64,000 nt of DNA, from the NCBI GenBank assembly GCA_046155605.1, contig JBJXFQ010000098.1:41189-105188 (forward strand), given 5' to 3'. Shown here one piece after another: positions 59,004-64,000 of this stretch. The stretch is from JAEUIZ01 sp046155605. GTDB taxonomy: Bacteria; Planctomycetota; Phycisphaerae; Phycisphaerales; UBA1924. A program made the translations under genes and the position numbers. The notes beneath the pieces are model-generated. The model was not told the DNA's origin. It was given only the letters and a program-made list of their open reading frames with translations, and did not search any database. Numbering within the stretch: the stretch's first letter is position 1; the number at the start of each line of letters is the position of its first letter.

Positions 59004-60025
59004 GCGGGCCTGAGTCGTTGCCGATCCCGTCGGAGATCGCACGCTCGAGCGCACCGATGATTCCCACCGAGCCAGTCGGTAGGTGCCCGGTGTGTGCCGC
59101 GGTCGATTTCGCTCCTTTCGCGTATGGCTATGACTACGAGTCACTGACCTGCCGCAACCAGTGGAGGTTCGTGCGGTGCGCCGCGTGCGGGCATGTGTGG
59201 CTCGACCCGCGACCGGCCCTGAGCACGCTCGCGACGATCTATCCGCCGACCTATTACGCGTACAACTACGCGTCGCAGGTCAACCCCGTCGCGCGGCGGG
59301 CGAAGGCGTGGCTCGATTCCCGCAAGATGAAGCGCATCGTCGCGGGGGTCGCCCGGCCGCCCGCCTCGTTCCTCGACGTCGGTTGCGGCGACGGACGTTT
59401 CCTGCGGGTCATGGAATCGCGCGGCATCCCGCGTTCGCGGCTCTACGGACTCGAACTCGACGAGCGCGTCGTCAGGCCGCTGGCCGCGGAGGGGTTTCAG
59501 GCGTTCTGCGAGCGCGTCGAGGACTGCGAGCGAATCCCCGAGGGCTCAATCGATCTCGCGACGATGTTCCATGTGATCGAGCATGTTGATGATCCTGGGC
59601 GCGTGTGCCGGGCCGTCGCGAAGTGGCTTGCGCCGGGCGGTGTCTTCGCCCTCGAAACGCCGAATCTTGACAGTTTCGACGCACGGCTCTTTCGGCGGAC
59701 GTACTGGGGCGGCTACCACATCCCGCGGCACTGGAACCTCTTCACGCCCGGCTCGCTCAAGAGGCTGCTGAGCGACGCGGGCCTCACGCCGTTTGCGGTG
59801 CGGTTTCAGACGGGCCATTCATTCTGGATGTACTCGTTTCATCACTGGCTGCGGTACGCGGAGCGGCCGCCGCTGCCGCCGCCGATGGCGCACCGACTCG
59901 CGCGGGCGTTCAATCCGCTCCGCGGCCTGCCGCTGCTGGCGGCATTCACGGCGTTCGACCTGGCCCGCGCCACGCTCGGGGCGCAGACGTCGGCGATGCT
60001 GGTGATGGCGCGAAAGCAGGCATAG
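59000..60025 (+). CDS. zinc-ribbon SAM methyltransferase (Methyltransf_23-like)
   Basis: 341 residues. Near the N-terminus CPVC and CAAC form a zinc ribbon (GRCPVCAAVDF, VRCAACGHVWLDP). The methyltransferase core is FLDVGCGDGRFLRVM, LYGLELDERV, MFHVIEHVDDPG and GGVFALETPN, followed by GYHIPRHWNLF. This layout is common in sugar, lipid or C-methyltransferases of glycan clusters. It may act with the desaturase on a lipid. Start GTG, overlapping the desaturase stop. Confidence 0.85.
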   Translation: MSGPESLPIPSEIARSSAPMIPTEPVGRCPVCAAVDFAPFAYGYDYESLTCRNQWRFVRCAACGHVWLDPRPALSTLATIYPPTYYAYNYASQVNPVARRAKAWLDSRKMKRIVAGVARPPASFLDVGCGDGRFLRVMESRGIPRSRLYGLELDERVVRPLAAEGFQAFCERVEDCERIPEGSIDLATMFHVIEHVDDPGRVCRAVAKWLAPGGVFALETPNLDSFDARLFRRTYWGGYHIPRHWNLFTPGSLKRLLSDAGLTPFAVRFQTGHSFWMYSFHHWLRYAERPPLPPPMAHRLARAFNPLRGLPLLAAFTAFDLARATLGAQTSAMLVMARKQA

Positions 60026-60078
60026 CGCCGCGAACGGCGGGCCTTCCGCGAAGCACGGCTGCTCGGTATCCTTGCCGC

Positions 60079-61713
60079 GTGAGCAAGAAGCACAAATCGC
60101 CGCCCACGCCGGCCGAGGATCGGCCAGCGCCCGCCGAGAAGCCCGCGAGCCCGCCGCACGCGGCCGCCAGCCGCGCCAGGCCGTCGGCGCTCCTTGACAC
60201 CCGCGTCATCTACTGCGGCGACAACCTCGAGCAACTCGCCAAACTGCCGGATGCATGCATCGACCTCATCTACATCGACCCGCCGTTCAACAGCAACCGG
60301 AACTACGAGGTCTTCTGGGGCGAGACGAAGGAGAAGCGGGCCTTCGAGGACCGGCACGCGAGCACGCAGGCGTACATCGACTACATGCGGCCGCGGTGCG
60401 TGGAACTGGCCCGCGTGCTGAAGAGGACCGGCTCGTTCTATTACCACTGCGACTGGCACGCGAGCCACTATGTCAAGTGCATGCTCGATCAGTTGTTTGG
60501 AGAGAACAACTTCCTCAATGAGATCATTTGGAAGCGGACTCATTCACATGGCGGAGCGAACCGTTTCGGCCCAGTGCATGACACCATCTTTCTCTACGCG
60601 GGATCAGACAAGTGGACGTGGAACCCCCAGTACAGCGAGTATTCTGACGACTACAAGGAGAAGTTCTTTCGGTTCGCCGACGCCGACGGGAAGCGTTACC
60701 GATTGACAATCCTCACGGGCACCGGAACGCGAAATGGATCATCCGGGAAGCCTTGGAGGGGCGTCGATCCGAACAAGTCAGGTCGGCACTGGGCTGTACC
60801 GGGCTATGTGAGGCCGCTTCTGCCCAACCCTAACACTAAGACGGTCCAAGAGGCATTGGACCAACTGGACAAGATCGGGCGGGTGGTGTGGCCCTACAAG
60901 AAGGACGGAGTACCAGCTTTCAAGCAGTACTTGGAGGACATGGAGGGGACGCAACTCCAATCGGTGTGGATTGATATTCCTCCGATCAGCGCACAAGCGC
61001 AGGAACGCCTCGGCTACCCAACACAGAAGCCGCTCGCGCTGCTCGACCGCATCATCAAAGCCAGCAGCAACCCTAACGACATCGTCCTCGACGCCTTTTG
61101 CGGCTGTGGCACGGCACTCGTCGCCGCGCAGAACCTTGGTCGCCAGTAGATCGGGATCGATATCTCGCCCACGGCCTGCCGCGTCATGGCCAAGCGGCTC
61201 AAAGATGTCTGCGGGATGCGCGAGAGCGAGCCGGGGCATCGCGCCGGCGACGCCAACTGCTTCATCGTGCGTGACCTGCCGTGGACGATCGCCAAGCTGA
61301 AGGCGATACCGCCGTTCGAGTTCGAGAACTGGGCCGTGATCGCGCTGGGCGGCGTGCCGAACAAGGTGCAGGTCGGCGACATGGGGATCGACGGGCGGAT
61401 TTTCCCGGTGGGGAGCAAGCCGTCGGAAGAGGGCTCGAAAAAGACGAAGACGGGTCACACGGGCGCGAGCATGTTCGCCGGCGACTGGTTCCCGGTGCAG
61501 GTGAAGCAGTCGGAGCGTGTGGGTCGGCCGGATGTCGATTCGTTCGAGGCGGTGATGCACCGCGAGGATCGCGCCAAGGGGTTTATGGTCGCGTTCTCGT
61601 ACACGGCGGATGCCGAGGCCGAGGCCGCGGCGTTCTACAAGAAAACCAAGCGGCTGATCAAGCTTTTCACGGTGCAGGAGATTCTCGACGAGCAGCATGT
61701 GCAGAAGATGTGA
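60079..61713 (+). pseudogene. fused DNA methyltransferase - Mrr-like nuclease, interrupted by in-frame TAG
   Basis: The reading frame from GTG 60079 reaches a TAG at 61147-61149 (codon 357) and, in the same frame, continues without further stops to a TGA at 61711-61713. The first part is a beta-class DNA methyltransferase: LIYIDPPFNSNRNYEVFWG (motif IV near residue 68), a target-recognition stretch, then LDAFCGCGTALVAAQNLGRQ (motif I). The sequence right after the stop, IGIDISPTACRV, is the normal continuation where a Tyr codon is expected before IGIDIS. The second part ends with DMGIDGRIFPVG and PVQVKQSERVGRPD, the D...QxK core of Mrr-type nucleases. It is a one-polypeptide restriction-modification enzyme broken by a single nonsense codon. 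Confidence 0.85.
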
Positions 61714-61761
61714 GCGCTGAAAGCCCGCACAACGCCGCGCCGCCATCACGTCTGTCGCCCG

Positions 61762-62940
61762 TTATGCCATCCGCACCTGCCCCTTGCCCTTGACGATTTT
61801 GCCGATGACGTGGACGCGTTCGCCGGCGCGGGAAAGTTGCTCGGCGACGGAATCGGCGAACGCGGGGCGCACGATGAGCGTGTAGCCGATGCCCATGTTG
61901 AAAACGCGGCGCATCTCGTCGTCGCTGATCTTGCCGTGCTGCTGGAGGAACGGGAAGACCGGGAGCGGCTCCCAACTCGCCGGGTCGATGACGGCATCGA
62001 CGTCGCGGTTGAGCGCTCGTTCAAGATTCCCCGCCAGGCCCGAGCCGGTGATGTGGGCCATGCCCGAGATCACGTTCTTGACGGTATAGGCGCGCAGCAG
62101 TTTCACGATCGGCTGCACATAGATCCGCGTGGGAGTGAGGAGCACCTCGCCAAGCGTCGGCGCTTGCTTGCGTGCCGACCCGTTGTTCGACGCGCCGCGC
62201 CGTCCGCCAGGCTTGGACCGAGGCGCGGCGAGTTCCGCGTATTCGCGGCTCAGGTCGAGCCCCGCCGTCTCGACGACCTTGCGCACGAGCGAGTAGCCGT
62301 TGGAGTGGATGCCGTCGGACTCGAGCCCGAGGACCACATCGCCCGGGCGGACACGGAGCGGGTTGATTGCGCGCTTCAACTCGACAACGCCGACGGCGAA
62401 CCCGGCCAGATCGAACTCGCCCGGCGGGTAGACATCGGGCATCTCGGCGGTTTCGCCGCCAAGGAGCGCGCACCCGGCCCGCTTGCAGCCCTCTGCCACG
62501 CCACGGACGATGTCGGTGAGCATCGCCGATTCGACCTTGGCGACGGCGATGTAGTCGAGGAAGAGCAGCGGCTCGGCACCCTGCACGATCATGTCGTTGA
62601 CGCTCATCGCGACCAGGTCGATGCCGATCGTGTCGAACACGCCGAGTTGCCCCGCGAGTTTGACCTTCGTCCCGCAGCCGTCGGTGCAGGCGACGAGGAC
62701 GGGGTCGCGGTAGTTCCGCTTGAAGAGCCGCTCGTTGAAATCGAGGCGGAAGAGGCCCGCGAAGCCGCCGGGGTTGGCGATGACGCGCGGCCCGTGCGTG
62801 CGGCGCATGATCGATTCGAGCGACTCGGTGAAGCGGTCTTTCTCTTCGAGTTTGACGCCCGCCGCGGCGTAGGTCAGCCCGGCCGTCGCGCCGGCTCGCC
62901 CATCACTCCCGCCGCCTGATCCGTTGGTCTTCCGTGGCAT
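61762..62940 (-). CDS. purM: phosphoribosylformylglycinamidine cyclo-ligase
   Basis: 392 residues. PurM closes the imidazole ring in purine synthesis using ATP. Signatures are LTYAAAGVKLEEKDR at the N-terminus, ACTDGCGTKVKLA, VAMSVNDMIVQGAEPLLFLDY, ALLGGETAEMPD, GLESDGIHSNGYSLVRKV and MAHITGSGLAGNLERAL. A short Gly/Arg/Ser-rich insertion (GGRRGASNNGSARKQ) interrupts the region before VLLTPTRIYVQP; it is not in typical PurM. The gene converges with the restriction gene. Confidence 0.95.
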   Translation of the reverse strand: MPRKTNGSGGGSDGRAGATAGLTYAAAGVKLEEKDRFTESLESIMRRTHGPRVIANPGGFAGLFRLDFNERLFKRNYRDPVLVACTDGCGTKVKLAGQLGVFDTIGIDLVAMSVNDMIVQGAEPLLFLDYIAVAKVESAMLTDIVRGVAEGCKRAGCALLGGETAEMPDVYPPGEFDLAGFAVGVVELKRAINPLRVRPGDVVLGLESDGIHSNGYSLVRKVVETAGLDLSREYAELAAPRSKPGGRRGASNNGSARKQAPTLGEVLLTPTRIYVQPIVKLLRAYTVKNVISGMAHITGSGLAGNLERALNRDVDAVIDPASWEPLPVFPFLQQHGKISDDEMRRVFNMGIGYTLIVRPAFADSVAEQLSRAGERVHVIGKIVKGKGQVRMA

Positions 62941-62961
62941 GGGGCAAGGATAAGGCGGCGA

Positions 62962-63849
62962 TCAGTCCGCGTGCATCGCGCGAGCGAGATCCGCCGACAA
63001 CGCTGCATTGCCGCGGACGAGAGCGAGGTTGGTCCGCAGCGTCTGCCCGCCGGAGAGATCGTGGAGCGCTCGGAGGATGCTCGGCGTCGCGTCGCGCCCG
63101 CCCTTGCCTACCTGCGTGTCCGCGCCACTGCCGACTTGTGCCTCGGCGAGCGCCAGCCATTCCTCCATCTGCTCCGGCTCGATCGCGTCGGCCTCATTCA
63201 CGGGATTTGCCACGAGCACGCCGCGTCCCGTGCGCGCGAGTTCCACCGCCACGAAACGGGCGAGTTCGCGTGCGTCGTCAAAGCGTGCGTCAACGCGCGC
63301 CGCGGATCGGCGGACGTAGAACGCGGGGAACGAATCCGTGCGAAAGCCGACGACCGGCACGCCGAGCGTTTCGAGCATCTCGCGCGTGGATTCGACGTCG
63401 AGGAGCGACTTCACGCCGCTCGCTACGACCGCGACCGGGAAGCGGGCGAGCGCCAGGAGATCCGCCGAGACGTCCCAATGCGAGCCAAAGCCGCGATGGA
63501 CGCCGCCGATGCCGCCCGTGGCGAAGACGCGGACGCCTGCAGCCGCCGCTAGTTCCATTGTCGCGCTGACCGTGGTCGCCGCGGATCGGCCCTGATGCAG
63601 CATGAGCCCGAGGTTCGACGTGTTGACCTTGGGCACGCCGCCCTCGGCGAGCATGGCTTCGAGTTCCGCATCGGTCATGCCGACGACGGCCTCGCCGCGC
63701 AACACGCCCACCACCGCCGGATTCGCCCTGGCGGCGCGGACGATCCGGGCGAGGTCTCGCGCGAGCGGCATGGCTTCTGCCGCGGGCACGCCGTGCATCA
63801 GCAGCGTGGTCTCGAGCGCGACCGCGGGGGCAACGACGCGGCAGATCAT
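62962..63849 (-). CDS. psuG: pseudouridine-5'-phosphate glycosidase
   Basis: 295 residues. PsuG splits pseudouridine 5'-phosphate to uracil and ribose 5-phosphate (reversibly). Typical segments are VALETTLLMHGVP, TVSATMELAAAAGVRVFATGGIGGVHR, VASGVKSLLDVESTREMLE (catalytic Lys) and NPVNEADAIE. The ATG overlaps the previous gene's stop as ATGA. No pseudouridine kinase is visible in the window, though it might lie upstream outside it. Confidence 0.93.
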   Translation of the reverse strand: MICRVVAPAVALETTLLMHGVPAAEAMPLARDLARIVRAARANPAVVGVLRGEAVVGMTDAELEAMLAEGGVPKVNTSNLGLMLHQGRSAATTVSATMELAAAAGVRVFATGGIGGVHRGFGSHWDVSADLLALARFPVAVVASGVKSLLDVESTREMLETLGVPVVGFRTDSFPAFYVRRSAARVDARFDDARELARFVAVELARTGRGVLVANPVNEADAIEPEQMEEWLALAEAQVGSGADTQVGKGGRDATPSILRALHDLSGGQTLRTNLALVRGNAALSADLARAMHAD

Positions 63850-64000
63850 GCGTAGCCCTCGGCGGGCGGGCGTGTGCCGTCGCCCAGCGGCTTGCCGATG
63901 CGTCCGGCGACGATCGCCGCGATGGTCGCGCCGGTCATGTTGGAGACGAGGTCCCAGCCCGTGTTCACGAAGTCGCCGACGTTGGTCTCCATGAATCGCG
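63846..64000 (-). CDS. C-terminus of a membrane protein, partial
   Basis: The last 50 codons of a gene that extends beyond the window. One hydrophobic helix (TGWDLVSNMTGATIAAIVAG) is followed by a short tail ending PPAEGYA. It resembles the end of small integral membrane proteins such as VanZ- or YjdF-like ones, but this is not certain. Its stop overlaps the psuG start. Confidence 0.6.
   Translation of the reverse strand, partial: RFMETNVGDFVNTGWDLVSNMTGATIAAIVAGRIGKPLGDGTRPPAEGYA

Noticed and set aside
61147..61149. TAG as a recoded sense codon
   Set aside because: TAG is the normal stop of other genes in the window (for example at 3343 and 4615), and no pyrrolysine or suppressor tRNA gene was seen. 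A nonsense mutation or error is simpler.
1..64000. tRNA, rRNA, CRISPR array or complete insertion sequence
   Set aside because: Intergenic regions were read for cloverleaf-like stems, regularly spaced repeats and transposase motifs; none was found. Small structured RNAs could still be missed by eye.

Overview
The window is a high-GC bacterial chromosome segment, densely packed with housekeeping genes on both strands. It most likely comes from a planctomycete of the Phycisphaerae type. The signs are exosortase-type C-terminal sorting tails (VPLP/VPSP, hydrophobic helix, Arg cluster), a GC-type dockerin-like tail, short prepilin-like proteins (one with an H-X9-DG signature), lipid A genes, and small palindromic repeats inserted inside coding genes. 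The taxonomic call is inference.

Layout. 1-1276 (-): the N-terminal part of a CHAD-Ppx/GppA polyphosphate protein, cut by the window edge. 1354-4615 (+): an ABC export-type operon (ATPase, FtsX permease, DUF3299 protein). 4635-10298 (-): a run rsmB, EIIA-Ntr, prenyl diphosphate synthase, dxs, nadK; the prenyl synthase appears to start at CTG. 10439-13817 (+): histidine kinase, a receiver-XRE regulator, lpxB. 13860-15217 (-): ECF sigma factor and its anti-sigma. 15423-16184 (+): pseudopilin. 16269-22036 (-): S1 protein, oxidoreductase, thioredoxin, folP, a secreted Met-rich protein. 22224-29869 (-): ftsK, an AlbA-type gene of foreign look, metH. 30008-31004 (-): a sorted surface protein and ribosomal L31. 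31193-37851 (+): carB, a secreted EEP hydrolase, ctaB, sco. 37975-39201 (-): aminopeptidase P. 39245-42312 (+): mutL and a GT87 enzyme. 42287-47011 (-): an envelope-glycan block (methyltransferase, GT2, ArnT-like, MFS), then a hydrolase to 48027. 48244-49807 (-): an accessory pair, AAA ATPase plus DUF2188 protein.

49967-54061 (+) is the most unusual part. A promoter and a cobalamin riboswitch lead into four tightly packed genes: a sorted surface protein, a secreted PQQ-like beta-propeller with a dockerin-like tail, a pseudopilin and a BFD-type [2Fe-2S] protein. This looks like a B12-repressed surface system. The window also carries B12-dependent methionine synthase, which would need cobalamin.

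54064-64000 holds an agmatinase-family enzyme (-), mutS, a desaturase, a methyltransferase, a fused methyltransferase-nuclease restriction gene broken by one in-frame TAG (+), then purM, psuG and the end of a membrane protein (-).

Besides the riboswitch operon, the main oddities are palindromic elements sitting in frame inside carB and metH, reminiscent of Rickettsia palindromic elements, and start codons that are hard to place (CTG for the prenyl synthase, none upstream for the GT2). I saw no tRNA, rRNA, CRISPR array or complete insertion sequence.
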